DNA of 64,000 nucleotides. Source: Streptomyces sp. CG1. GTDB lineage: Bacteria; Actinomycetota; Actinomycetes; Streptomycetales; Streptomycetaceae. The DNA lies in assembly GCF_041080625.1 (NCBI RefSeq), contig NZ_CP163518.1:4712001-4776000 (forward strand), in the 5' to 3' direction. Every line of letters starts with the position of its first letter. Positions within the stretch are counted from its first letter, which is position 1. This document shows positions 16,118 through 24,216 of this stretch, one piece after another. The notes below the pieces were generated by a model. It did not search any database. It had not been told where the DNA came from and was given only the letters and a program-made list of their open reading frames with translations. The position numbers and the translations under genes were made by a program.

Positions 16118-16394
16118 CGCTCTCGCTCGCCTGTTCACCAAGCCGCGTTCCCGTCACACCGTGGTGACCGATTGGGAGAACGCGCGGGAGGTCCGGACAC
16201 CTGACCCGTACGTATGGCGGCTCCCGAGCCCGTACGAGGCTTGCTGGCGCCGCTGGGCCAAACGCTCCCGCGCGGCCGGCCATCGCCTGCCGTTTCCGCA
16301 CGACGAGGGGTGCTGGCAATCCCCTCCCCTGGCACTGGCACCCCTCTGGGAATCCTCCGACGACGTGGTACGGCCGTACGTACTCAAGCGCTGA
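16098..16394 (+). CDS. Hypothetical protein coupled to the ATP-binding protein
   Basis: This is a 98-residue protein of unknown function starting at ATG 16098, inside the last codons of the ATP-binding gene (20-base overlap), so the two are co-translated. It is basic and rich in Trp, Arg and Pro (SPYEACWRRWAKRSRAAGH). It ends near a conserved-looking SSDDVVRPYVLKR tail typical of small Streptomyces proteins that follow these ATPases. No domain is recognised. Confidence 0.6.
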   Translation: MFRLVYDALARLFTKPRSRHTVVTDWENAREVRTPDPYVWRLPSPYEACWRRWAKRSRAAGHRLPFPHDEGCWQSPPLALAPLWESSDDVVRPYVLKR

Positions 16395-16414
16395 AGCTGC
16401 ACACAGCGCCCGGA

Positions 16415-17266
16415 TCAGCGCAACGCGTCGATGGCCCTCACGATCAGTGCGCGGGCGTCCGCGCCGTACACCGCCATGGTCCGGAGCTGCTCGAACGCCT
16501 TTACGTAGAGCGCGATCTCTGAGGGCTGGGTGATATTCACCTCGGCAGAGACCAGCTCGACGGCCACGAGGGTGTCATCGTGCACATCGAACGTTTCCCT
16601 CGGCCACATCGCGCGCTCGGGGGTCGCCGCCGGGATGATGCCGAACGACACCTGCGGGAGTGCCCCGGCGGTGAGGAGGTAGCCCAGCTGAGCGGCCATC
16701 GCCTCGGCATCACTGAGTTGGTAGTAGAGGACCGCCTCCTCGATGAGGAACACGAACCGATGGCCGGGCTCATGGATGACCTGTGACCGCTGAACACGTG
16801 CCGAGGCAGCCTCCGCAGCATCGTCGGGGACCCCGCGGAAGCGGGCGTCGATGCTCAGCAGAGCCTGCGCATACCCCTCGGTCTGCAGCAGCCCCGGGAT
16901 CAGGACCGGGGAGTACACGCGCAGCAACTCAGTTGCCCGGTACAGCTCGACGTAGCTGTCCTGCAGCTTGGCCAGGCCCGTACGCACACGCTGCCGCCAC
17001 TCGCGATACAGGGACTCCGCGTGCTGCGAGGCCGCGATCAGGTCCGGGGCCTGATCGGTGGCGCCGGTCGCGCGGCACCACAAGCGGATGTCCGTTGACG
17101 ATGGCGGAGTGCGGGCGTTCTCGATGCGCGACGTCTTGGCGTGGTGCCAACCACACTCGTTGGCCAGCTCGGTGACTGTCAGGTCAGCGTCTTTCCTCAG
17201 GTTGCGTAGCAGCCGCGCGACATTCTCGCGCGCCGCTTGGGCCGAGGAGGACGGAGACATAGACAT
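16415..17266 (-). CDS. XRE-family regulator with DUF5753 domain (second module)
   Basis: The 283-residue protein has an XRE HTH at residues 10-65 (VARLLRNLRKDADLTVTELANECGWHHAKTSRIENARTPPSSTDI), then DUF5753 with YSPVLIPGLLQTEGYAQALL, VFLIEEAVLYYQLSD and ALPQVSFGIIPAAT. The second Met at 17260 is an alternative start; neither has a clear Shine-Dalgarno, and the gene follows the DUF6879 gene by 19 bp in the same direction. It is paralogous to the regulator at 14685 but only distantly similar. The operon order hypothetical, DUF6879, XRE is a recurrent Streptomyces arrangement. Confidence 0.88.
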   Translation of the reverse strand: MSMSPSSSAQAARENVARLLRNLRKDADLTVTELANECGWHHAKTSRIENARTPPSSTDIRLWCRATGATDQAPDLIAASQHAESLYREWRQRVRTGLAKLQDSYVELYRATELLRVYSPVLIPGLLQTEGYAQALLSIDARFRGVPDDAAEAASARVQRSQVIHEPGHRFVFLIEEAVLYYQLSDAEAMAAQLGYLLTAGALPQVSFGIIPAATPERAMWPRETFDVHDDTLVAVELVSAEVNITQPSEIALYVKAFEQLRTMAVYGADARALIVRAIDALR

Positions 17267-17285
17267 GAGCTGGCCAACAGTACTA

Positions 17286-17819
17286 TCAGCGAAGCTCGTA
17301 CGTGTCGTGGGGGATGGCGCGTTCCCAGACTGCCTCGAAGGCATCCGAGCACTGCTTGACGATGCTCGGCTCGGTGCGCAACTCCATGTCCGGATCAGCC
17401 CATTCGCCGACACCGGTGAAGTGGTTGAAGAGGACCTGTGTCCCGTCGAAGATCCACAGATCGGCGCCTGGCAGCATCAGGTCGACCGCACGGGGGCGGG
17501 GCAGCCATCGCACCTGCTCACCAGCAGCGACGTTGACGACGGTGCCCGCGTGCTCGTAGCGGATGTAGTCGGTGACCGGTTCGGAGACGATACGGGCACG
17601 CCGTACGACAACGCCGCGGGCGACCGCGCGGGAGATCATGTCGACCCACGGCGCCCAGTACTCCGACGCGGGGTCGGTGTCCCTGCGGCCCGTGGTCAGC
17701 CATGTGTTGAAGTCGTCCGCCTCGTCGCCTACGCCGTACTGGTCACGCATTTCGAGGTGCACGGCGGAGCGTTGTGCGGCTTCCATGAGTTCGTCAAAGC
17801 TGGGCACGTTCTGCGGCAT
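17286..17819 (-). CDS. DUF6879 family protein
   Basis: The 177-residue protein has the DUF6879 signature: an N-terminal FDELMEAAQRSAVHLEMRDQYG, then DDFNTWL, SRAVARGVVVRRARIVSEPVTDYIRYEH and a middle RWLPRPRA...LPGADLWIFDGTQVLFNHFTGVGEW. Proteins of this family occur almost only in Actinobacteria, next to XRE/DUF397 genes. Their biochemical role is unknown; a structural partner of the regulator is an inference. It overlaps the upstream small gene by 26 bases and precedes the XRE gene by 19 bp. Confidence 0.85.
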   Translation of the reverse strand: MPQNVPSFDELMEAAQRSAVHLEMRDQYGVGDEADDFNTWLTTGRRDTDPASEYWAPWVDMISRAVARGVVVRRARIVSEPVTDYIRYEHAGTVVNVAAGEQVRWLPRPRAVDLMLPGADLWIFDGTQVLFNHFTGVGEWADPDMELRTEPSIVKQCSDAFEAVWERAIPHDTYELR

Positions 17820-18051
17820 CGCAGGCCTCCCTCAGCATCGGCACCATGCGGGCGGGAATGCGGATCACGGTCTCGTGGTCAGGAATGCCTTCCGCGTGCC
17901 CGGGCTCGGTGTTCTTCACGCAGTGCGCTCGCGTCTCCTCGTTGGCCGTGTAGCTCTGGATCACGATGTCCGCGTTGTCCACGTCCACCCATGCGGTTGG
18001 CGATCCGTTCTTTCCCGTGTCCGGGTCGATCCCGATGAACTGTAAGCGCAT
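17794..18051 (-). CDS. Hypothetical protein upstream of DUF6879
   Basis: This 85-residue protein starts at ATG 18051, with a strong Shine-Dalgarno (GGAGGTCGTC). It begins LQFIGIDPDTGKNGSPTAW, has VDVDNADIVIQSYTANEETRAHC in the centre and ends VRIPARMV-like sequence (VIRIPARMVPMLREACDAAE). This is the conserved small protein seen ahead of DUF6879 genes in many streptomycetes. The 26-base overlap with DUF6879 indicates coupled translation. No function is known. Confidence 0.75.
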   Translation of the reverse strand: MRLQFIGIDPDTGKNGSPTAWVDVDNADIVIQSYTANEETRAHCVKNTEPGHAEGIPDHETVIRIPARMVPMLREACDAAERAQL

Positions 18052-18073
18052 GACGACCTCCACTGTCGTTGCC

Positions 18074-18089
18074 GTGCACTGATGTGCAC
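18074..18089. promoter_or_regulatory. GTGCAC repeat upstream of the DUF6879/XRE operon
   Basis: GTGCAC-TGAT-GTGCAC is a 6-4-6 inverted repeat, 22 bp from the start of the small gene at 18051. Further GTGCAC-like copies occur at 18181-18186 and as TGATGCACATCA around 18165, between the divergent genes. This could be an operator for the XRE protein encoded in this operon. Confidence 0.35.
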
Positions 18090-18253
18090 CAAGTTCGCCG
18101 TTGATCCGACCGATGTCAAGACCATGAAGCAACTACATAGCCACTCAGAAGAGTATGCGCACATTGATGCACATCACTCGGTGCACAGCGCATCTCACTC
18201 CTAGCGTGGGTGGCAAGACAAAACCCCGGCGAGGCAGCGGAGCCTCCCGAGGC

Positions 18254-18523
18254 ATGGCCGACGCTGCTGAGGAGCGCCGCGTGAGGCAAGGTACAGCCCA
18301 GCCACCAGACAGCAAGGAACCCGACCAACGCATGCGTTCGGCGCAGCTGCCCAGCGGCTACAACGCCTGGCTGTTGGACTGCGTACCGGCCACCGGCTGT
18401 GACGTCTGTGCCGCCAACTGGCAGCAGTTGGCTGCCTGCAAGCAGTCCGGTGACGTCACTCAAGCCGCGCGCCACGCCACCGAGATCCGGGACCACACAT
18501 CAGGCGTCCACGGAAGGCCGTAG
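18254..18523 (+). CDS. Small hypothetical protein
   Basis: This 89-residue frame has ATG 18254 as a plausible start (18155 and 18332 are alternatives). It contains YNAWLLDCVPATGCDVCAANWQQLAACKQSG, with four cysteines in the central third, and ends HTSGVHGRP. It is divergent from the DUF6879 operon and 95 bp ahead of a DUF397 gene. It resembles short Cys-containing proteins seen in XRE/DUF397 islands, but no family is assigned. The start and the reality of the N-terminal part are uncertain. Confidence 0.5.
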   Translation: MADAAEERRVRQGTAQPPDSKEPDQRMRSAQLPSGYNAWLLDCVPATGCDVCAANWQQLAACKQSGDVTQAARHATEIRDHTSGVHGRP

Positions 18524-18618
18524 ACCGGGCACAGGTGCCCACCCCCTCTCTTGAACTCCCGCCCACCAGGGCGGGAGTGCCGGCCATGGCCGCGACAGCA
18601 GAGCAGGAAGGTGCAGTA

Positions 18619-18852
18619 ATGCTGAACGGAATCGATCTGTACGCGCTCGACCTCAGCGGTGCCTCGTTCGTGAAGGCGTGCGGCGGCAATACGCACCCGG
18701 ACGGCGAGTCGTGCGTGACCCTGGCCCGGATCGGAGACGACGCCTGGGCCCTCGGTGACAGCAAGCAGCCGGAGGCGCAGCCGCTGAGGTTCACCACGCA
18801 GGAACTGACCGTGGCCGGGATCGACCCGGCACGGTTCGGCCTGCCCGTCTGA
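18619..18852 (+). CDS. DUF397-like protein (second copy)
   Basis: The 77-residue DUF397-type protein reads YALDLSGASFVKACGG, ESCVTLARIGDDAWALGDSKQPEAQPLRFTTQEL. The DSKxPExxPLRFTxxEL core is diagnostic of the family. ATG 18619 follows GGAAGG, while an in-frame ATG at 18586 is possible. It is not adjacent to its XRE partner but lies in the same regulatory island, divergent from the 16415-18051 operon. A strong hairpin follows the stop. Confidence 0.82.
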   Translation: MLNGIDLYALDLSGASFVKACGGNTHPDGESCVTLARIGDDAWALGDSKQPEAQPLRFTTQELTVAGIDPARFGLPV

Positions 18853-18868
18853 CGCAACCCCTCGCCCC

Positions 18869-18896
18869 CCGGCCGGTCCTTGCCAGGACCGGCCGG
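18869..18896 (+). terminator. Strong hairpin terminator after DUF397
   Basis: CCGGCCGGTCCT (18869-18880) pairs perfectly over 12 bp with AGGACCGGCCGG (18885-18896), with a TGCC loop, 16 bases past the stop codon. Confidence 0.8.
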
Positions 18897-18931
18897 ATTC
18901 ACGAACACCGACGCCCCGAACTGGACGACCC

Positions 18932-19405
18932 GTGCACCACCACGGCTACCTGTGGACCGGCCCCAAGGCCCGCTTCGACCAGGAAGCGCCACGACGCCCG
19001 CCCCACCCCGAGCCGCCGCCGGAAGGAAGCAGACCGGAACTGATTCAGCGCTATCGCGAGGTGGCCGCGGAGTTCCCCGCGTCGGATCTGCCGCCACTGG
19101 AAACGGCGTACTGGCTCGTCAAACCACGCTCGCTGGTGCGCGGCACGTGGCCGGAACCGAAACCGGCGACGGCATGGCTGAGTGACCGTTTGACCGAGTA
19201 CGCGCCCCGGTTCGCGTCCGAGGCCGAGCGGGATCCCGGACGCCTCACCACCCTCGTCGCCTCCGCCCGCGAGCGGCTGGCATCAGGCCGTGACGTCACG
19301 CTCGGCTTCTACCTCGAACGCCCCTCCTACCTCTCCCTGGCCCTGGTGACCTGTTCCCCGAACCGCGAGAGCCGCGAACTGCCCTGCCCTCTGGCCCAGG
19401 GGTGA
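18932..19405 (+). CDS. Hypothetical protein, Streptomyces-type
   Basis: This 157-residue protein of unknown function starts at GTG 18932 and begins HHHGYLWTGP. It is charged and helical, with ELIQRYREVAAEFPASDLPPLETAYWLVKPRSLVRGTWPEP and ASARERLASGRDVTLGFYLERPSYLSLALVTCSPN. It has no signal peptide or membrane helix. Codon usage is normal for the genome, which supports a real gene. It is convergent with the MFS transporter gene. No family recognised. Confidence 0.65.
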   Translation: MHHHGYLWTGPKARFDQEAPRRPPHPEPPPEGSRPELIQRYREVAAEFPASDLPPLETAYWLVKPRSLVRGTWPEPKPATAWLSDRLTEYAPRFASEAERDPGRLTTLVASARERLASGRDVTLGFYLERPSYLSLALVTCSPNRESRELPCPLAQG

Positions 19406-19441
19406 TCCGCCGACACTCCCCTTCACTCCCCTTCCCCCCTT

Positions 19442-20794
19442 TCAGGCCGCCGCCGGCACAGGAACCACCGGCCGTCGCCTGATCACCAGGGACATCAGGG
19501 CCGCCGCCGCGCACAGGGTGCCGGAGGCGTACCAGACGAGGTCGTAGGAGCCGAAGACGTCGCGGGCGAGGCCGCCGAGGTAGGCGACGAGGGCCGCGCC
19601 GACCTGGTGGGAGGCGAGCACCCAGCCGAAGACGATGGCGCTGTCGTCGCCGAACTGCTCCCGGCACAGGGCCAGGGTCGGCGGCACGGTGGCCACCCAG
19701 TCGAGGCCGTAGAAGACGATGAAGAACAGCATGGGGGGATGGACCGCGGGGCCCAGCAGCATCGGCAGGAACACCAACGAGATGCCACGCAGGGCGTAGT
19801 ACACCGCCAGCAGGCGGCGCGGTTCGAAGCGGTCGGTGAACCAGCCGGAGGCGATCGTGCCGACGACGTCGAACACGCCGATGACCGCGAGCAGCGAGGC
19901 CGCCGTCGTGACGGGCATGCCGTGGTCGTGCTCGGCGGGCACGAAGTGGGTCTGGATCAGGCCGTTGGTGGAGGCCCCGCAGATCGCGAAGGTGCCGGCG
20001 AGCAGCCAGAACGTGCCGGTGCGGACGGAGGTCGAGAGGACCTTCAGGGTGCGGCGGGCGGCGCCCGTCACCGGGGGCGGCTTGGGTATGAACTCCCGTG
20101 CCCCGTAAGGCTTCTGGCCGATGTCCGCCGGGTGGTCCCGCAGCAGGATCCATACGAAGGGGACCACGGCCAGGGCGGCCAGGGACACGGTCACGGCCGC
20201 CGGACGCCAGCCGTGGTGCTCGACCATCCAGGACAGCAGCGGCAGGAAGATCAGCTGGCCGGAGGCGGACGCGGCGGTGAGGATGCCGCTGACCAGTCCG
20301 CGCCGCTCGGTGAACCAGCGGTTGGTGACCGTCGCCGCGAAGGCCAACGCCATCGAGCCGGAGCCCAGGCCCACCAGCAGGCCCCAGCAGAGCCACAGCT
20401 GCCAGGCCGCCGTCATCCACACGGTCAGGCCCGAGCCGGCCGCGATCACGATCAGCGCGACCGCGACCACCCGGCGGATGCCGAAGCGGTCCATCAGCGC
20501 GGCGGCGAAGGGCGCGGTGAGGCCGTAGAGCGCGAGGTTGATGGAGACGGCCGCGCCGATCGTGCCGCGCGACCAGCCGAACTCCTGGTGCAGGGGGTCG
20601 ATGAACAGGCCGGGCAGGGAGCGGAAGGCGGCCGCGCCGATGATCGTGACGAAGGTGACGGCGGCGACGAACCAGGCACGGTGCACGCGCCGGCGCCGGG
20701 CGGGCGGGGCGGCCTGGACGGGGGCTGCGGCTGAGGCTGCGGCTGGGCTTGTCTGAGTCACGTCATAGAGCGTCTGTTTTTCGTCCCCGCACAT
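19442..20794 (-). CDS. MFS transporter (oxalate/formate-antiporter or monocarboxylate type)
   Basis: The 450-residue protein has 12 predicted membrane helices starting at WFVAAVTFVTIIGAAAF. It shows MFS motif A-like loops (FAAALMDRFGIRRV after helix 2 and GWFTDRFEPRRLL after helix 8), WGLLVGLGSGSMALAFAATVTNRWFTERRGLVSGI, and an ending rich in Pro/Ala. The RWFxxRRGLxxGI motif is characteristic of the OFA/MCT-like branch that moves organic acids. GTG 20761 is an alternative start. It is divergent from the GlxA-type regulator with only 38 bp between them, so that regulator probably controls it. Confidence 0.85.
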   Translation of the reverse strand: MCGDEKQTLYDVTQTSPAAASAAAPVQAAPPARRRRVHRAWFVAAVTFVTIIGAAAFRSLPGLFIDPLHQEFGWSRGTIGAAVSINLALYGLTAPFAAALMDRFGIRRVVAVALIVIAAGSGLTVWMTAAWQLWLCWGLLVGLGSGSMALAFAATVTNRWFTERRGLVSGILTAASASGQLIFLPLLSWMVEHHGWRPAAVTVSLAALAVVPFVWILLRDHPADIGQKPYGAREFIPKPPPVTGAARRTLKVLSTSVRTGTFWLLAGTFAICGASTNGLIQTHFVPAEHDHGMPVTTAASLLAVIGVFDVVGTIASGWFTDRFEPRRLLAVYYALRGISLVFLPMLLGPAVHPPMLFFIVFYGLDWVATVPPTLALCREQFGDDSAIVFGWVLASHQVGAALVAYLGGLARDVFGSYDLVWYASGTLCAAAALMSLVIRRRPVVPVPAAA

Positions 20795-20832
20795 CGAGTG
20801 GCCCGAAGGTCAGCATTCGCTAGGATCGGGCC

Positions 20833-21858
20833 ATGAGTATGGATCGGGGCAGGGCCGGTGCCGCTGACGGTTCCGAGGGTTTCCGGCCGCATCGGGTCGT
20901 CGTCCTCGCCCTCGACGGGCTGCTCCCCTTCGAGTTGGGCATCCCGCACCGTATCTTCGGCCGGCCGAAGGACGAGCGGGGACGGCTGCTGTACGAGGTC
21001 GTGACCTGCTCGGTACGGCCGCCCGGTCCGGTCGAGACGGACGCCGACTTCGCCGTGCACGTCCCGCACGGCCCGGAGGCGCTGGCCGAGGCCGACACGG
21101 TGATCGTCCCGGCGTCGTACGAGCTGGGCCCGGTCTTCGAGGAGGGCCGGCTCACCGCCGAACTGGCCGCCGCCCTGGCCCACATCCGCCCCGGTACCCG
21201 GCTCGCCTCCATCTGCACCGGCGTCTACGTCCTGGCCGCCGCCGGCTGTCTCGACGGCCGCCCGGCGACCACGCACTGGCGGGACGCCGAACGGTTCCAG
21301 CGTATGTTCCCGAAGATCGAGGTCGACGCGGACGTGCTGTTCATCGACGACGGCGACGTGCTCACCTCGGCCGGCGTGGCCGCCGGGATCGACCTGTGCC
21401 TGCACATGGTGCGCCGCGACTTCGGTACGGCGGTCGCCAACGAGGTCGCCCGGCTCACGGTCGTACCCCCGCACCGCGACGGCGGCCAGGCCCAGTACAT
21501 CCAGCGCCCGGTGCCGGACCCGCAGCTGGCCACGACGACCGCGGCCCGCGTCTGGGCGCTGGGCCGGCTGCACGAGCCGATCCAGCTGCGGGACATGGCC
21601 GAGCAGGAGGCCATGTCGGTACGCACCTTCACCCGCCGCTTCCGCGAGGAGGTCGGGGTCAGCCCCGGCCAGTGGCTCACCCAGCAGCGCGTCGAACGCG
21701 CCCGCCATCTGCTGGAGACCACGGACCTGTCCATCGACCAGGTGGCCCGCGAGGCGGGCTTCGGCACGGCCCAGTCGATGCGCCAGCACCTCCAGCAGGC
21801 GCTCGGGGTGACTCCTACGACGTATCGGCGCACCTTCCGGACGGGCGTCAGGGCATGA
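20833..21858 (+). CDS. GlxA-family transcriptional regulator (DJ-1/PfpI + AraC HTH)
   Basis: The 341-residue protein has an N-terminal class-I glutamine-amidotransferase-like domain with VVVLALDGLLPFELGIPHRIFG and the ASICTGVYVLAAAGCLDGRPATTHW nucleophile-elbow region (Cys near 135). Two C-terminal AraC helix-turn-helix motifs follow (IQLRDMAEQEAMSVRTFTRRFREEVGVSPGQWL and LSIDQVAREAGFGTAQSMRQHLQQALGVTPTTYRRTF). This is the standard layout of GlxA/FtrA regulators. The divergent MFS gene is the likely target. It is convergent with the alcohol dehydrogenase gene. Confidence 0.92.
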   Translation: MSMDRGRAGAADGSEGFRPHRVVVLALDGLLPFELGIPHRIFGRPKDERGRLLYEVVTCSVRPPGPVETDADFAVHVPHGPEALAEADTVIVPASYELGPVFEEGRLTAELAAALAHIRPGTRLASICTGVYVLAAAGCLDGRPATTHWRDAERFQRMFPKIEVDADVLFIDDGDVLTSAGVAAGIDLCLHMVRRDFGTAVANEVARLTVVPPHRDGGQAQYIQRPVPDPQLATTTAARVWALGRLHEPIQLRDMAEQEAMSVRTFTRRFREEVGVSPGQWLTQQRVERARHLLETTDLSIDQVAREAGFGTAQSMRQHLQQALGVTPTTYRRTFRTGVRA

Positions 21859-21868
21859 GGGCCGGCGG

Positions 21869-22918
21869 TCAGAACGTCAGGACCGCCCGCGCCACCCGGC
21901 CCGCCTCCGCGTCCGCGCGAGCCTTGGCGAAGTCCTCCACCGGGTAGGCCGCCGTCACCAACTCGTCGAGCAGCAGGCGCCCTTGGCGGTACAGCTCGGC
22001 GTACAGGGCGATGTCCCGCTGGGGACGCGAGGAGCCGTAGCGGCAGCCGAGGACCGACTTGTCCAGGTAGAGGGAGGAGACCAGGAAGGACGCCTCCGCC
22101 GTGGCCGGCGGGACGCCGAGCAGGATCGCCTGGCCGTGCCGGTCGAGGAGGTCGATGGCCTGCCGGATCAGCTCCACCCGGCCGACGCACTCGAAGGCGT
22201 GGTCGGCGCCCGTGGGCAGGATGTCCCGCACACCTTCCGTCGAGGTCAGGAAGTCGGTGGCACCGAACTGCCGGGCCACCTCCTCCTTGGCAGGATTGGC
22301 GTCCACGGCGACGATCCTGAGCGCCCCCGCGAGCCGGGCGCCCTGCAGCACGTTCAGCCCGATGCCACCGGTCCCGATGACGACGACGCTGTCCCCGCGG
22401 TCCACCCGGGCCCGGTTCAGCACCGCGCCCACGCCCGTGAGCACCCCGCATCCGATCAGCGCGGCGGACTCCAGGGGAATGTCCTTCGGGACCGGCACGG
22501 CCTGCACCGCCTTCACGACCGTACGTTCCGCGAACGCCGAGTTGGAGGCGAACTGGTGGACCAGCCCCGCGCCCCGTGTGAACGGTTTCCCCGGGCGCCC
22601 GATCGCCTGCCGGCACATCGTCGGCCTGCCCCGGTCGCACTCCGGGCACGTGCCGCAGTTGGCGAGCGTGGACAGCGCCACATGGTCGCCGGGTCCCACA
22701 TGGGTGACCCCCGCGCCGACCGCCTCGACGACCCCGGCCCCCTCGTGTCCCAGCACCACCGGTACCGGGAAGGGAATGGTGCCGTCCACCACGGACAGAT
22801 CGCTGTGGCACAGTCCCGCCGCGGCGATCGCCACCAGCACCTCGCCGGGCCCCGGCTCGCGCACCGCGAGGTCCTCCACCACCTGGACCTGCTTGCCGTC
22901 GAACACCACACCACGCAT
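21869..22918 (-). CDS. Zinc-dependent alcohol dehydrogenase (MDR family)
   Basis: The 349-residue medium-chain dehydrogenase has the catalytic-zinc region AGLCHSDLSVVDG (Cys about 37), GHEGAGVVEAVG (His about 60) and the structural-zinc cluster CGTCPECDRGRPTMC (residues about 87-101). The NAD-binding motif is VVVIGTGGIGLNVLQ. The class resembles NAD-dependent alcohol dehydrogenases of actinobacterial lipid and sterol clusters. ATG 22918 overlaps the stop of the upstream acyl-CoA dehydrogenase by one base, placing it last in the SDR/ACAD/ADH operon. It probably oxidises a hydroxy intermediate. Confidence 0.9.
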   Translation of the reverse strand: MRGVVFDGKQVQVVEDLAVREPGPGEVLVAIAAAGLCHSDLSVVDGTIPFPVPVVLGHEGAGVVEAVGAGVTHVGPGDHVALSTLANCGTCPECDRGRPTMCRQAIGRPGKPFTRGAGLVHQFASNSAFAERTVVKAVQAVPVPKDIPLESAALIGCGVLTGVGAVLNRARVDRGDSVVVIGTGGIGLNVLQGARLAGALRIVAVDANPAKEEVARQFGATDFLTSTEGVRDILPTGADHAFECVGRVELIRQAIDLLDRHGQAILLGVPPATAEASFLVSSLYLDKSVLGCRYGSSRPQRDIALYAELYRQGRLLLDELVTAAYPVEDFAKARADAEAGRVARAVLTF

Positions 22919-24066
22919 CACACGGCCCCCTTGGGCTCTCTGGGCAGACCGAGCACGCGCTCGGCGATGATCGTGCGCTGGACCTGGTCCGAGCCGCCGT
23001 AGATGGTGTCGGCCCGGGAGAAGAGGAACAGGTGCTGGCCGGCGTCGAGTTCGTACGGCGCCGAGGGCGACCAGTCCGCGGGTCCCACGGTGGCCGCCGC
23101 GCCCCGGACCTGCATCGCCAGCTCCCCCAGCCGCTGGTGCCAGCCGGCCCACAGCAGCTTGGCCACGCTGGGCGCGCCGGGGTCGGCCGAGCCACCGAGG
23201 GTGCGCAGGGCGTGCCGGCGCATGGTCCGCAGCTCGGCCCACTGCCGTACGAGCCGCGACCGTACGACGGGATCCCGGACGGCCCCCGTCCCCACGGCGA
23301 CCCGCACCACACCCGCCAACTCCTCCATGAACCCGATCTGTTGGGCGAGCGTGGACACCCCCCGCTCGAACCCGAGCAGACTCATGGCCACCCGCCAGCC
23401 CTGCCCCTCTCCCCCGACCACGTGCTCCACGCGCGCGTGCGCCCCGTCGAAGAAGACCTCGTTGAAGTCGCTGGTGCCGGTCATCTGCCGGATGGGGCGG
23501 ACCTCGATACGGCCCGGCTGGTCCATGGGGAGGAGCAGGAAGCTGAGCCCGTGATGGCGGCGGGAGTCCGGGTCGGTGCGGGCCAGCACGAAGCACCAGT
23601 CGGCCTCATGGGCGAGCGAGGTCCAGATCTTCTGGCCGCTGATCCGGTAGCCCTCCCCCTCCCGCACCGCCGCCGTCCGCACCCCGGCCAGGTCCGAACC
23701 GGCGCCGGGCTCGCTGTAACCCTGGCACCACAGCTCCTCGCCGGCCGCGATCGGGGGCAGGAAGCGGGACTTCTGCTCCTCGGTGCCGTGCATGATGAGC
23801 GTGGGGGCGAGCAGGTTCTCACCGATGTGCCCGGAGCGCGGAGGTGCCGGGGACCGGGCGTACTCCTCGGCCCAGGCGACCTGCTGGGTGAGCGTGGCGG
23901 TGCGGTTGCCGTATCCGGACTCCGGCCAGCCGAGCCCGATCCAGCCGGCCCGGCCAAGAGTCTTCTCCCAAGTGCGCCTGTCCGTCGAAGGGTTGACATG
24001 CGCAGCCAGCCAGGAGCGGGCCTCGGCACGGAATCCCTCGTCCTCTTCACTGAACCCGAAGTCCAT
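22918..24066 (-). CDS. Acyl-CoA dehydrogenase (FadE, large-subunit-like)
   Basis: This 382-residue ACAD shows clear FAD/substrate motifs: WCQGYSEPGAGSDLAGVRTAAVREG, GQKIWTSLAHEADWCFVLARTD, and a C-terminal ADTIYGGSDQVQRTIIAERVLGLPRE. The WCQGxSEPxAGSDLA signature places it with the FadE subunits of steroid-type heteromeric dehydrogenases. It begins ATGGACTTCGGGTTC with an in-frame acidic segment FSEEDEGFRAEARSWL. It lies 150 bp downstream of the SDR gene; the gap holds a dispersed repeat that might terminate part of the SDR transcript. No palindrome of the regulon is seen directly in front. Confidence 0.9.
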   Translation of the reverse strand: MDFGFSEEDEGFRAEARSWLAAHVNPSTDRRTWEKTLGRAGWIGLGWPESGYGNRTATLTQQVAWAEEYARSPAPPRSGHIGENLLAPTLIMHGTEEQKSRFLPPIAAGEELWCQGYSEPGAGSDLAGVRTAAVREGEGYRISGQKIWTSLAHEADWCFVLARTDPDSRRHHGLSFLLLPMDQPGRIEVRPIRQMTGTSDFNEVFFDGAHARVEHVVGGEGQGWRVAMSLLGFERGVSTLAQQIGFMEELAGVVRVAVGTGAVRDPVVRSRLVRQWAELRTMRRHALRTLGGSADPGAPSVAKLLWAGWHQRLGELAMQVRGAAATVGPADWSPSAPYELDAGQHLFLFSRADTIYGGSDQVQRTIIAERVLGLPREPKGAV

Positions 24067-24120
24067 GGTGGACCCACCTCCGATTGGGGGGCGAATACTG
24101 GCGCGCCTGACTGCAACCCC

Positions 24121-24191
24121 TAGGGGCGCGGGGCTGTGTCAGATATGCGGCTACCGCCGCGTGCGCGCGATCAACCACGACGAACCCGCAG
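24121..24191 (+). repeat. Dispersed 3'-end repeat, copy A
   Basis: TAGGGGCGCGGGGCTGTGTC then AGATATGCGGC-TACC-GCCGCGTGCGCGCGATCAACCACG...AACCCGCAG. About 70 bp are shared almost base for base with copy B at 52039-52105. The inner GCGGC/GCCGC hairpin is kept although the loop differs (TACC here, TCC in B). It lies just past the 3' end of the SDR gene. Confidence 0.75.
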
Positions 24192-24216
24192 CCGCCAGAC
24201 TACAAAGCGCCCCGAG

